From assembly GCA_965662685.1 (NCBI GenBank), contig CBFIIQ010000011.1, positions 1 to 64,000 of the forward strand: 64,000 bases of DNA, given 5' to 3'. Below are positions 1-9,093 of the stretch, piece by piece. The position numbers and the translations under genes are program-made. Source of the stretch: Eutrophocola sp965662685 (lineage in GTDB: Bacteria; Pseudomonadota; Gammaproteobacteria; Pseudomonadales; Pseudohongiellaceae). How positions within the stretch are numbered: position 1 is the stretch's first letter; every line of letters starts with the position of its first letter. Below the pieces are notes generated by a model, which saw only the letters and a program-made list of their open reading frames with translations, was not told the DNA's origin and ran no database searches.

Positions 1-152
1 CGAAAAAGATAACAGTCACAAATATCAATACTGACTCAAGCGTTAACTCAACAGTTGAGTCAGTCGTTAACTCGGTCGCTAACCCCATGGCCAATAGCGC
101 AATTAACAATACTGCAATGAATAACAGTGCAATGAATAATAGTAAAAAGTGA
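1..152 (+). CDS. C-terminal tail of an upstream protein, low-complexity (partial)
   Basis: One frame is open from the left edge (codons from base 3) to a TGA at 150-152. The other two plus-strand frames close within 35 bases. The 49 visible residues are rich in Asn, Ser, Thr and Val, with near-repeats such as NNTAMNNSAMNNS, and end in KK. No domain can be recognised from this tail. It stops 10 bases before the CFA-type methyltransferase, so the two are probably co-transcribed. In many Gammaproteobacteria the gene before this methyltransferase is a DUF1365 or FAD-dependent oxidoreductase gene; that identity is a guess from context. Confidence 0.5.
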   Translation, partial: KKITVTNINTDSSVNSTVESVVNSVANPMANSAINNTAMNNSAMNNSKK

Positions 153-162
153 GGAACCGGTA

Positions 163-1434
163 GTGAGAATTACAGCTGTAGATCAAAACAAGTCAGGGGC
201 CAAGAGCCTGTTTAACATGACAGACCTTTCCCGTAAGGCGGTGTATGCCATCCTTGAAAGACTAACTATCGGATCACTGGTGCTGGAAGAAAATGGCCAG
301 ATCAGTCATTTTGGCGACCGCGAAGATAAAACTGTAACTGCAAGTATTCAGGTCAAAGACCCGGCGGCATTCCTGGCGGTACTCAAAGATGGCTCAACAG
401 GCGCAGGTGAAGCTTATATGTTGGGCCAGTGGGATACCCCGGACCTGCTTGAAGTAATTCGTCTGTTTGTGCTGAACATGCATACCCTGCAGGAAATGGG
501 AAAAAAACAACCTTTGTGGAGAAAGCTGGTGAGCAAGATGTACCATGCGGTAAGAGCTAATTCACTCACCGGTTCGAAGCGTAATATTTCCGCCCATTAT
601 GATCTCAGTAACGAATTTTTCTCCTTGTTTCTGGATCCCACCATGGCGTACTCGTCAGGAATTTTCAAAAAGGAAAGCGATACCCTGCATGAAGCTTCAC
701 TGAATAAGTTTCAGCACATTTGTGAGCGTCTACAGTTACAACCTGACGATCATTTGCTTGAAATTGGGACAGGCTGGGGCGGTTTGGCGATTCATGCGGC
801 AAAACATTTTGGTTGCCGGGTAACAACTACAACGATCTCCCATGAACAATATGCTCATGCCTGTGAATGGGTAAGGCAGGAAGGTCTGGAAGACAAAATT
901 ACCTTACTGGAAAAGGATTATCGGGAACTGGACAGCAGCGCACAACAGTACGACAAACTGGTGTCGGTGGAAATGATCGAAGCGGTGGGCGCCAAATACT
1001 ATGATGAGTATTTTCAGACCTGCAGCAGCCTGGTAAAACCTCACGGCCTTATGTTGATTCAGGCGATTACCATTTCCGATCAACGTTTTGAGCAGTCTGT
1101 TAACAGTATCGACTTTATAAAACGTTATATTTTTCCTGGTGGACAATTGCCTTCCAATGCAGTGATCGCAGATAAAATTGCTACCCAGACCGATTTACAG
1201 CTTATCGGTCTTGAAGACATTACCCATGACTATGCCAAGACACTGGCGGCATGGCGTGAACGGTTCTGGGAACGAATCGAGGATGTCAGGCGACTGGGTA
1301 CCGATGATATTTTCATCCGTATGTGGAATTACTATCTGTGCTTCTGTGAGGGGGGCTTTCGTGAGAGGGTCATTCACACGGGACAGTTTTTGATGGCCAA
1401 GCCCGGTTTCAGGGAATTACCAAGAATTCGCTAA
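163..1434 (+). CDS. Cyclopropane-fatty-acyl-phospholipid synthase family methyltransferase
   Basis: SAM-dependent methyltransferase of the CFA/mycolic acid synthase family, expected to act on unsaturated acyl chains of membrane phospholipids. The protein is 423 aa, begins with GTG and has a GAGGAA ribosome site 7 bases upstream. The family block HYDLSNEFF lies at about residues 145-153 and the SAM loop (LEIGTGWGGL) at 199-208. The position of the E. coli Cfa active-site Cys139 (YSC) reads YSS here, so the bicarbonate-binding cysteine is replaced by serine. That change, together with the downstream DUF2878, chalcone-isomerase-like and DUF3833 genes, points to the CFA-like subgroup rather than classical Cfa. 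The exact product (cyclopropane, methyl-branched or furan precursor) cannot be decided from sequence. Confidence 0.9.
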   Translation: MRITAVDQNKSGAKSLFNMTDLSRKAVYAILERLTIGSLVLEENGQISHFGDREDKTVTASIQVKDPAAFLAVLKDGSTGAGEAYMLGQWDTPDLLEVIRLFVLNMHTLQEMGKKQPLWRKLVSKMYHAVRANSLTGSKRNISAHYDLSNEFFSLFLDPTMAYSSGIFKKESDTLHEASLNKFQHICERLQLQPDDHLLEIGTGWGGLAIHAAKHFGCRVTTTTISHEQYAHACEWVRQEGLEDKITLLEKDYRELDSSAQQYDKLVSVEMIEAVGAKYYDEYFQTCSSLVKPHGLMLIQAITISDQRFEQSVNSIDFIKRYIFPGGQLPSNAVIADKIATQTDLQLIGLEDITHDYAKTLAAWRERFWERIEDVRRLGTDDIFIRMWNYYLCFCEGGFRERVIHTGQFLMAKPGFRELPRIR

Positions 1435-1503
1435 ATCCTTTTCAGGGCATAATGCCTGAGCGTGCTAGTATAGAGCGCTCGGATTATCTGCCCTGGAGCT
1501 GTT

Positions 1504-2484
1504 TTGCCCTCATCTCATCCTTTTGAAAAGCTGACACCTGATGCCGTCATTGATGCCGTTGAATCTACCGGCATTATTTCAGATGCCCGTATTCTTGCCC
1601 TGAACAGTTATGAAAACCGTGTTTATCAGGTGGGCGTTGAAGATGCTGAACCGCTGATTGCAAAATTCTACCGCCCGCATCGTTGGAGTCGTGAACAGAT
1701 TTTTGAAGAGCACTGTTTTTCCCTTGAACTGGCTAATCTGGAGATTCCCGTAGTACCACCAATTGTTCTGGGTGATTCTACCCTGGCAGAATTTGCCGGC
1801 TTTCAGTTTGCCTTGTTTAAAAGGAAAGGCGGGCGCAGTCCTGATCTGAGTCTGGATAATTTATTGATTATGGGTCGCTTTATTGGACGGCTCCATGCCG
1901 TTGGGGCAATCAAGCCTTTTGAGCACAGACGCACCATGACAGTAGAATATTTTGCCGAGGACAGTGCGCAATATCTGCTGGAAAATAATTTTATTCCACA
2001 GGACCTGCGACCGGCTTACAGCTCACTGGCTCGGGACCTGATAAAACGCATTCAGGATGTCTTTGCATCGGCCAGAGCGCCAGCGCATATTCGCATTCAT
2101 GGCGATTGCCATATGGGTAATGTACTCTGGCGTGATGACATGCCACACTTTGTCGATTTTGATGACACCATGATGGGGCCGGCGATTCAGGATTTGTGGA
2201 TGCTGTTGTCCGGAGATCGACAGGAAAAGCTGGCCCAGTTAAGTGAATTGATTGATGGTTACAACGAGTTTTATGATTTCAATCCCGCGGAACTGGTGCT
2301 GATAGAATCCATGCGCACCATGCGCCTGATGCATTACAGTGCCTGGCTGGCGCGGCGTTGGGATGACCCGGCTTTTCCGCTGGCCTTTCCCTGGTTTAAT
2401 AGTGAAAGCTATTGGGCAGGTCATATTCTGGAGCTGCGCGAACAGCTTTCCGCGCTGGATGAGCCCGCTCTGGAGCTTTTTTAA
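1504..2484 (+). CDS. srkA: Stress response kinase SrkA (YihE family)
   Basis: Ser/Thr protein kinase of the aminoglycoside-phosphotransferase-like fold. In E. coli SrkA protects cells from envelope and antibiotic stress and acts in the cytoplasm. At 326 aa it matches the E. coli length (328). The Brenner-type catalytic motif HGDCHMGNVLW is at residues 199-209 (Asp201, Asn206) and the metal-binding DFDD at 218-221. The start is TTG with GGAG five bases upstream; no better start lies nearby. E. coli srkA is followed by dsbA, but here the next gene is a protease lipoprotein, so the usual neighbour is missing. Confidence 0.92.
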   Translation: MPSSHPFEKLTPDAVIDAVESTGIISDARILALNSYENRVYQVGVEDAEPLIAKFYRPHRWSREQIFEEHCFSLELANLEIPVVPPIVLGDSTLAEFAGFQFALFKRKGGRSPDLSLDNLLIMGRFIGRLHAVGAIKPFEHRRTMTVEYFAEDSAQYLLENNFIPQDLRPAYSSLARDLIKRIQDVFASARAPAHIRIHGDCHMGNVLWRDDMPHFVDFDDTMMGPAIQDLWMLLSGDRQEKLAQLSELIDGYNEFYDFNPAELVLIESMRTMRLMHYSAWLARRWDDPAFPLAFPWFNSESYWAGHILELREQLSALDEPALELF

Positions 2485-2505
2485 ACCTGTAACTGTGAAA
2501 ACCCT

Positions 2506-2540
2506 GTAGGTCGGATAAGGGCGCAGCCCGTCATCCGACA
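2506..2540 (+). repeat. REP-like palindromic element, copy 1
   Basis: A 35-base element starting GTAGGTCGGATAAGG and ending CGTCATCCGACA, 21 bases after the srkA stop. The arms TCGGAT/ATCCGA and GGGC/GCCC form a stem-loop. It matches two more copies at 62181-62211 and 62273-62307 and resembles the enterobacterial REP consensus (GTAGGCCGGATAAG). Confidence 0.8.
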
Positions 2541-2679
2541 TAGCGAGCAATGACTTTTTGAAACAATAAAAAATAAAGTAATGTCTACCTTGTACTTCCC
2601 ATATTCCTCCCAGCTATTTCTTATACGATGCACCCGCTTGTGCTATGTTTGTTCTGGAATTTAAGGAGTAAATATTTAC

Positions 2680-5649
2680 ATGTTCACTGAACCCTTTTCA
2701 CTGACTACGCCAAGCCGTATTTTTATCATTCTCGTATGTTTCAGCTTGCTGGCATGCCAGCCGGTAGTCAGGGAGGCACTCCAGGAAAGTAATTTTGAAG
2801 GGGCACTGGTGTCCCGTGTGGATGATATCCCCAAAAGTCCCAATGATCGCCGGGATTATCGTGCGCTGGAACTGGAAAATGGGCTCAGGGTTTTACTTGT
2901 TTCAGATCCTGAAACTGACAAGGCGGCGGCCTCAATGGATGTGAATGCCGGTTCCAACAGTGATCCGGCTGAGTTCGAGGGGCTGGCACATTTTCTGGAA
3001 CACATGCTGTTTCTGGGCACAGAAAAATTTCCCCAATCCGGTGAATACCAGGAATTTATCAGTAGTCATGGTGGTAGCCACAACGCCTACACTTCCTATG
3101 AAAACACCAATTATTATTTTGATATCGAAAAGGATTCCCTGGCACCAGCCCTGGAACGTTTCGCCCAGTTTTTCATTGCCCCTCTGTTTAATGAGGAATA
3201 TGTAAATCGTGAACGCAACGCAGTTAATTCCGAGTACCAGTCCAATCTGGAAAATGACGGCAGGCGCAGTTATTCAATATTCAAACAGGTGATAAACCCT
3301 GCGCACCCGCTATCGCAGTTTTCTGTTGGTAGTCTGGACACCTTGCAGGATAAGGCCGCAGGTTCGCTGGAGCAGGCTTTAAAGGATCAGTATGAGCGCT
3401 ATTACTCCGCCAATATGATGAGCCTGGCCATCATCGGACAGGAATCACTGGATGAGCTGGAAAGCCTGGCGCTGACCTATTTTCTGGATATAGAGAATAG
3501 CAATGCTGATGCCCCACGTACTAATGAACCACTGTTTTTAGTGGGTCAGTTGCCGGCGCTTCTGGAAATCGAACCGGTACGGGATACGCGATCACTGTCC
3601 TATACTTTTCCCATCCCGGTGATGCGGGAATATTACCGCGCCAAGCCGCTTAACTATCTGGGCAATATTCTTGGTCACGAAGGCGAGGGCAGTTTGTTGT
3701 CGCTGCTGCGCGACAAGGGTTGGGTCAATGGCCTGAGTGCAGGCGGCGGTATGTCTTATCAGGACAATGCCACGTTTTCATTCTCTCTGGCTTTAACCGA
3801 GGCTGGTGTAAACCGAATTGATGATATCTCGGCTCTGTTGTTTCAGTTCATTACCCTGGCACAGCAGGATGGCATACAGCGGTGGCTGTTTGATGAACAA
3901 CGCACTATGGCAGATATCAGTTTTACATTTCAGGAACCAGGTTCTCCAGTGGGTTTGGTAAGCAGTATGTCGCGACGGCTTCAGCTTTATCCACCAGAGG
4001 AAATTATTACCGCAGCCTATGCCTTCGAGGATTACAATCCGCAACTTTATCGGGAAATCCTGTCCTATTTGCGTCCGGATAATGCGCTACTGACCTTTAC
4101 CTCCAAAACTGTTTCCGGTGATCAGCAGGAACCATTATTTGGCGGGCGTTACAACTATGCCACCTTGTCCGATCAGCGCATCAGTGACTGGCGCAGCGAT
4201 GAAGTTGATCCGGCCCTTGCCATTACTGAGCCGAATCCTTTTTTACCGGACGATCTGAGTATTCGGGATGTGGCAGGAGCCGGCGCTTTCGGCCCGCAAA
4301 ACAAGCCTGAGCTTATAGTGGATGAAGACGGGATCAAACTGTGGTTTAAACATGATAATGAGTTCCAGGTACCGCGGGCAAATTTCTATGCCTATGCCAT
4401 GACACCCCTGTTCAATGAATCACTGGAACATAATCTGATATCGAGTCTGGTCATTAATCTGGTCAATGACAAGCTCAATGAATACAGTTACCCGGCTAAC
4501 CTTGCCGGGGTGTTTTATGGTGTAAATAGCAGAGCACGCGGCTTCTCTATTCGTCTTGGCGGTTATAACGATAAACAGGGTATTCTGCTGGAAGCACTGC
4601 TGCAGACACTGGTAGCGGCGGATTTTGAACAGGAACGTTTTGAGATTATTAAAACCGAGAGAATACGTGGGTTGGAGAACGCTGATAAACAAATGCCCTA
4701 TACCCGTCTTTACCAGAAAGCCCAGGCACTGCTGGTCAATCCTTACTGGTCAGAACAACAGCGCATCGATGCCCTGGAAAAAATTACTCTGGAACAGGTG
4801 CAGGCCTTTATTCCTCGTATGCTGGAAAACCTGAATCTGCAGGTGTTCTATCATGGTAATGTTGAACAGCAAGAAGCACTGGCGATGCTGGATGTTCTGA
4901 CGCGCCATTTATCCGTAACCCCGGCTGTTATTGACCCGCCATTTGGTACCGTTATTAAACTTGAACCGGGTAGCAGGGTGGTGCAGGAAGTAATGGTGGA
5001 TCATGACGATTCCGCTATTGTGATTTACCTGCAGGCACCCGATGATATGTTGGCAACACGCGCTACCGTGACCCTGTTGGGAAATATTTTACGCACGCCT
5101 TTCTTTGATGCGCTGCGTACGGAAAAACAGTTGGGCTATGTCGTCAATGCCGGTTCGATGCCGATACTCAAAACCAATGGACTGGTTATGACCATTGAAT
5201 CGCCGGTTGCGGATCCTTTAGAGCTGGAAGCCGAAATTAATAGTTTTTTGAAAAACTATGAATCAGAATTGGTCGCCATGCCCGATAGCATGTTTAACGA
5301 TATTAAAGCCGGACTGTTAAATAATTTACGCCAGGAGCCACAGAGTCTGAGCGCCTTAAGTGGCCGCATCTGGAGTGATATCCTGATTGAGGAAACGGTA
5401 GAGGATTCCACCTTGAAAATGGCTGATGCCATTGAAACGCTGGAAAAAAATGACATTGTCGATTACTACCGCAGGCAGGTTATCCAGGGAGAAGCCGGGG
5501 CTCTGGTGGGCATGTCGGCAGGAAGGCCTCATCAGGAAGGTTTTTTGTCAGCGCAACAAAGTCAGAATAGTAAGGCCAGCGTTATAGAAGACCGTATTGA
5601 AAGCTATAATGCCTTTAAGCAATCTTCCGAGGTCTTTACCTTCAGGTAA
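2680..5649 (+). CDS. M16 family (pitrilysin/insulinase-type) zinc protease lipoprotein
   Basis: Peptidase of the insulysin/protease III family that degrades peptides in the cell envelope. The 989 aa length fits the fused four-domain M16A enzymes (E. coli PtrA is 962 aa). The inverted zinc motif HFLEH is at residues 104-108, with the third ligand Glu at about 185 in the sequence NAVNSEYQSN. A lipoprotein signal is visible: hydrophobic residues 13-25 and a lipobox ending at Cys26 (SLLAC), so it is predicted to be lipid-anchored. E. coli PtrA is a soluble periplasmic protein, so lipidation is a difference. AAGGAG lies 11 bases before the ATG. Transcribed alone or with the downstream EamA gene 26 bases away. 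Confidence 0.92.
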   Translation: MFTEPFSLTTPSRIFIILVCFSLLACQPVVREALQESNFEGALVSRVDDIPKSPNDRRDYRALELENGLRVLLVSDPETDKAAASMDVNAGSNSDPAEFEGLAHFLEHMLFLGTEKFPQSGEYQEFISSHGGSHNAYTSYENTNYYFDIEKDSLAPALERFAQFFIAPLFNEEYVNRERNAVNSEYQSNLENDGRRSYSIFKQVINPAHPLSQFSVGSLDTLQDKAAGSLEQALKDQYERYYSANMMSLAIIGQESLDELESLALTYFLDIENSNADAPRTNEPLFLVGQLPALLEIEPVRDTRSLSYTFPIPVMREYYRAKPLNYLGNILGHEGEGSLLSLLRDKGWVNGLSAGGGMSYQDNATFSFSLALTEAGVNRIDDISALLFQFITLAQQDGIQRWLFDEQRTMADISFTFQEPGSPVGLVSSMSRRLQLYPPEEIITAAYAFEDYNPQLYREILSYLRPDNALLTFTSKTVSGDQQEPLFGGRYNYATLSDQRISDWRSDEVDPALAITEPNPFLPDDLSIRDVAGAGAFGPQNKPELIVDEDGIKLWFKHDNEFQVPRANFYAYAMTPLFNESLEHNLISSLVINLVNDKLNEYSYPANLAGVFYGVNSRARGFSIRLGGYNDKQGILLEALLQTLVAADFEQERFEIIKTERIRGLENADKQMPYTRLYQKAQALLVNPYWSEQQRIDALEKITLEQVQAFIPRMLENLNLQVFYHGNVEQQEALAMLDVLTRHLSVTPAVIDPPFGTVIKLEPGSRVVQEVMVDHDDSAIVIYLQAPDDMLATRATVTLLGNILRTPFFDALRTEKQLGYVVNAGSMPILKTNGLVMTIESPVADPLELEAEINSFLKNYESELVAMPDSMFNDIKAGLLNNLRQEPQSLSALSGRIWSDILIEETVEDSTLKMADAIETLEKNDIVDYYRRQVIQGEAGALVGMSAGRPHQEGFLSAQQSQNSKASVIEDRIESYNAFKQSSEVFTFR

Positions 5650-5675
5650 TTATTCATATCCAGGGAACCAGATCT

Positions 5676-6638
5676 ATGTCTGCCAGACGTCCCGTGGCGG
5701 GATTTTTTCTGTCATTGCTAACCGCGCTGATGTGGGGAGTGTTGCCGGTCGCTTTTGTTGTACTGATTGGTTCAATGGATACCATTACAATTACCTGGTA
5801 TCGCTTTACACTTGCAGCGATAGTGGTTTTTGTTTTTCTCTGGCGCCGTGGCAAGTTGCCGCCGGTGAATAGTTATAATTTAAAAGTGAAGCTGGTGTTG
5901 TTTCTGGCAGCTGCCGCACTGGCCGCCAACTTTGTTTTCTACCTCAGCAGTCTGAGTTACCTTAATCCTGAAAGTGCCCAGGTGTTAATTCAAATGGCAC
6001 CATTCATTCTCATGTTTGGCAGCATCTTTTTTTACAAGGAAAGGCTTGGCTGGCTGGAGTGGATCGGCGTTGGCTTGTTGCTGGGTGGTTTTTCCCTGTT
6101 CTTTAACGATCGACTTGCGCAAATATTTACCTCATTGAATGATTATTCCATCGGGATTCTATTGATGGTGCTGGCTTCAGTGACCTGGGGAACCTATGGC
6201 TTACTGCAGAAAACCCTGTTGAAAAGTATGGATTCAATTCAGCTCACCAGCCTTATGTATCTCGGTGGTGTAATCTTGTTATTGCCCTTTGCCAGTCCGG
6301 CAACCTTGTTATCATTGAGTGCGCTACAGTTTGGCGCCTTGCTGTTCTGTAGCCTGAATCTGGTACTTGCCTACGGCGCCTTTACCGAGGCCCTGTTTCT
6401 CTGGGATGCGGCCAAGGTCAGCGCGGTGATCACACTGGCACCCTTGTTAACCATCGTGTCGATGATGCTGGCGGTGCATTGGTGGCCGTCGGTGTTTAGC
6501 GATAGTCAGCTTAATGCGCTGGCTTACCTGGGGGCAGTTCTGGTGGTTGCCGGTTCGATGCTGGCGGCATTGGGACATAATCTGCAGAAGAAACCTGTCA
6601 GGAAGGATTCAGCACAAGACCTGTTTGTTTCTGAATAG
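5676..6638 (+). CDS. EamA/DMT-superfamily transporter
   Basis: Inner-membrane protein of 320 aa with about ten hydrophobic helices arranged as two EamA repeats (approximately residues 8-140 and 155-300), typical of the drug/metabolite transporter superfamily. The substrate cannot be inferred. It starts 26 bases after the M16 protease stop. Its 3' end overlaps by 41 bases the 3' end of the convergent glycosyltransferase gene, an overlap of coding regions on opposite strands. Confidence 0.85.
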   Translation: MSARRPVAGFFLSLLTALMWGVLPVAFVVLIGSMDTITITWYRFTLAAIVVFVFLWRRGKLPPVNSYNLKVKLVLFLAAAALAANFVFYLSSLSYLNPESAQVLIQMAPFILMFGSIFFYKERLGWLEWIGVGLLLGGFSLFFNDRLAQIFTSLNDYSIGILLMVLASVTWGTYGLLQKTLLKSMDSIQLTSLMYLGGVILLLPFASPATLLSLSALQFGALLFCSLNLVLAYGAFTEALFLWDAAKVSAVITLAPLLTIVSMMLAVHWWPSVFSDSQLNALAYLGAVLVVAGSMLAALGHNLQKKPVRKDSAQDLFVSE

Positions 6639-7908
6639 CGAGGATTGATTCCAGTTCGCGAATCTCATGCATGGGCAATGATGGCAGAGCATTGTCGCGC
6701 ATCCAGTGAATAAATTTTAAGGTCAGAAAGGCATCGAACCAGTTTTGCAGATGCCTGTCATATGCGGCCTTGGTTTTGCTGTGTGTGCAGGCGTGTGCCA
6801 TGGCCTTGTCAACGCCCAATGCCTGCAGGCATTTCAATAATAATTCACTATCAATACTTGCAAACGTTTTAGCGCTGTTTTTAGCAGCTTTGATGGCTTC
6901 CAGAGTTAACGTGCTCGATTTTTCAGGTTGCAGAGTGTGGCATAGGTGCAGCCAGCATTTGAGTGCAAGAAAACAATCGGGATGATAGTACAGGTACTGC
7001 AGCTGTGGGTCAGTAAGGGTCATAATTTTAAGCAGTGCCGGGCCAGTGCCAAAGGGAACCCGATCTGAAAGCCGGCTTTCCAGTGCCACTGGGGCACACT
7101 GCAGGTTTATGACCTGGCCGATTTTAGCCAGCTTGTTTAACAGATAAAAATCTTCTCCCGCCTGACGCCGGGGAAAACCTCTGGCCTGGGCATAGTGTCG
7201 ACTATTGATTACCAGGGTGCTGCCAATGGTATGAAATGCCCAGGGAGAGCCTGCCCACTTCAGACCTGCGACATAATAGTCCATCGCCAGGTCATAGCTC
7301 TGCTGTGCCTGATGAATATCCTTCCGCTCATGGGCAGTGTGATGAAATGGATAGAGGCCGGCGCTGATACCTTGAGGGTCCATATCCGCTGTTGTCTGAA
7401 AGTAATCCCCGGGCAGTACGGCATCTGCATCGCTTGAATGGATCCAGGGCGTTGTCAGCGTCCCCATGGCAATAAGCTGGCAGGCTATATCACAGGCAAT
7501 TTTTCGTGCCAGACCGACGCCTTGTTTTTCCGCTAAAAACAGCCCGGAACTGAAATGTTCTACCAACAATACATCGAGATTGTCACGCATGGACAAGAGC
7601 TGAATATGTGGGGCAATTCTGGCCAGGCATGAATACTGTTGGCTAAGGTATTTTGCGATTTGTCTGGTCTGCCGGAGTTTTTTGGGATCTGCCTCAGCGC
7701 TGGAATTTACTACGAGGATAATCAGGACAGATTGCTGGTGAATGGCCGCAGTGAGTTTTTCAAGAAAATCCGGGGCTTCTGCAAAGGCGGGAATACACAG
7801 GACGTGCTCCCAGAGTTTATCTGGATCTGCCCCGGCATGCTGGACATATTGCTGCACCACAGAGGCATCTTGTTCGGCATAAAGGGCAAGGTATTGTTGC
7901 ATCGACAT
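6598..7908 (-). CDS. Glycosyltransferase family 2-like protein
   Basis: A 436 aa cytoplasmic protein with a GT-A type N-terminal half. There is a probable nucleotide-binding strand around residues 36-41 (LCIPAF), a GVGLARK segment near 130-136, a DxD-like metal motif SSDADAV at 158-164 and GEDFYLL near 254. The last 150 residues are helical and not recognised. No transmembrane helix is evident. The acceptor and donor sugar are unknown. Two Met codons (7908 and 7902) can serve as start; neither has a strong ribosome site. It is convergent with the EamA gene and divergent from the DUF2878 gene. Confidence 0.7.
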   Translation of the reverse strand: MSMQQYLALYAEQDASVVQQYVQHAGADPDKLWEHVLCIPAFAEAPDFLEKLTAAIHQQSVLIILVVNSSAEADPKKLRQTRQIAKYLSQQYSCLARIAPHIQLLSMRDNLDVLLVEHFSSGLFLAEKQGVGLARKIACDIACQLIAMGTLTTPWIHSSDADAVLPGDYFQTTADMDPQGISAGLYPFHHTAHERKDIHQAQQSYDLAMDYYVAGLKWAGSPWAFHTIGSTLVINSRHYAQARGFPRRQAGEDFYLLNKLAKIGQVINLQCAPVALESRLSDRVPFGTGPALLKIMTLTDPQLQYLYYHPDCFLALKCWLHLCHTLQPEKSSTLTLEAIKAAKNSAKTFASIDSELLLKCLQALGVDKAMAHACTHSKTKAAYDRHLQNWFDAFLTLKFIHWMRDNALPSLPMHEIRELESILAIQKQTGLVLNPS

Positions 7909-7993
7909 GGGTCAATGGTAACAGTTCAGAGGGCTTGCGAATGAATCCATTTTAGGGAATTTTGCGTAAATAAGCAGTGGAAAAGAGTCTATA

Positions 7994-8524
7994 GTGAACA
8001 ATACAACTCAGCGTATATCTGGAATATTACTACCCTCCTGGGTGGACCTGCTCCTGTTCAAGCTTACCTGGGTGGGGCTGGTGGTTTTTCAGTCTCAGGC
8101 GTTGTTTCCAGTGATTGCAGTAATTGGCCTCAAACTATTGACCTGGCCTGGCATCATGCGTGCTTTACCGATTGTGGTGCTGACCTTTATCAGTGGATTG
8201 CTGATGGACTCCTTGTTGATGGTTTTTGGGGTATTTGTATTTCCCTCGACTTATCTTCCACTGTGGTTGATATTGTTATGGCTGTCTTTTGCATTGACTC
8301 TGCCAAGAGGATTTTCTTTTATCATGCGCTGGCATCCATTGGCGCAATCTGTCATAGGTATTGTGGCTGGATGTCTTGGGTATTTTGCCGGTTATCTTAT
8401 GGGTGCGGTGAGTTATGGTTTGTCTATTACCTCAACGATGTTGCTCCTTGCTGTGTTGTGGGCAGGCTTTGTCCCTCTGATGGTTCAGTGTGAAGAGTGG
8501 ATGCTGAGAAAGATACAGATTTAA
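7994..8524 (+). CDS. DUF2878 family membrane protein
   Basis: A 176 aa integral membrane protein with about five hydrophobic helices and almost no soluble part. Composition and order of segments (an early LLPSWVDLLLFKLTW and later WLILLWLSFALTL) fit DUF2878. The start is GTG at 7994 with only a weak purine-rich site upstream. It heads a three-gene run with the chalcone-isomerase-like and DUF3833 genes. In other Gammaproteobacteria this trio lies next to a CFA-type methyltransferase, which here sits 6.5 kb upstream. Function is not known. Confidence 0.75.
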   Translation: MNNTTQRISGILLPSWVDLLLFKLTWVGLVVFQSQALFPVIAVIGLKLLTWPGIMRALPIVVLTFISGLLMDSLLMVFGVFVFPSTYLPLWLILLWLSFALTLPRGFSFIMRWHPLAQSVIGIVAGCLGYFAGYLMGAVSYGLSITSTMLLLAVLWAGFVPLMVQCEEWMLRKIQI

Positions 8525-8547
8525 GGTATTTCAAGGGTTGGCTCAAA

Positions 8548-9093
8548 ATGAAAAAGCTTTTACAAGTTCTTGGTTTTTATCTGTTTATCCAGGCAGTGCT
8601 GAGCAGCGCGATTTACGGTCAGGAACAGGGCCCGGTACCCGCTACTCCCTGGCAGCAACTTCAGCTGGTAGGGGAGGCAGAGCTCAAGTTTTTCTTCTGG
8701 CATGTATATGAGGCGCGACTTTACTCCGATAGCGGTAATTTTGCTTTTTCACAAACCAGGCCGTTTGCTCTTGAATTACAGTACAGGCGTCAGTTCAGTA
8801 GCCAGCAACTGGTAGAAGAAACCCGCAAGCAATGGCAAGCCATTGGGATTGACACCGATAGTAAAGATAATGCGTCAAGACTCAGCAATCTGGAAAATTT
8901 ACTCAACGATGTTGATATAGGTGATGTTATTACGTTGTATGTGGATGCTCAGGGTGCCAGTAATTTTTATTTTAATGGACGCCTGCTGGGTACTATTGCA
9001 GACTCCGCATTCACAGAACAGTTTGCGGCAATCTGGTTGTCGGAAAAAACTACTCGACCTGATTTCAGGGACAATTTAATAAGGCAAAGTTAA
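8548..9093 (+). CDS. Secreted chalcone isomerase-like domain protein
   Basis: A 181 aa exported protein. The N-terminus MKKLLQVLGFYLFIQAVLSS is a clear signal peptide, with probable cleavage before Gln-Glu-Gln. The body has the bacterial chalcone_isomerase_3 pattern (GEAELKFFFWHVYEARLY, then KQWQAIGI). The bacterial members are not flavonoid enzymes and may bind fatty acids; that is family-level knowledge. A longer frame opens at 8497, but that start would put 17 polar residues before the signal peptide, so ATG 8548 is preferred. The stop overlaps the next ATG by one base (TAATG), indicating translational coupling to the DUF3833 gene. Confidence 0.8.
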   Translation: MKKLLQVLGFYLFIQAVLSSAIYGQEQGPVPATPWQQLQLVGEAELKFFFWHVYEARLYSDSGNFAFSQTRPFALELQYRRQFSSQQLVEETRKQWQAIGIDTDSKDNASRLSNLENLLNDVDIGDVITLYVDAQGASNFYFNGRLLGTIADSAFTEQFAAIWLSEKTTRPDFRDNLIRQS

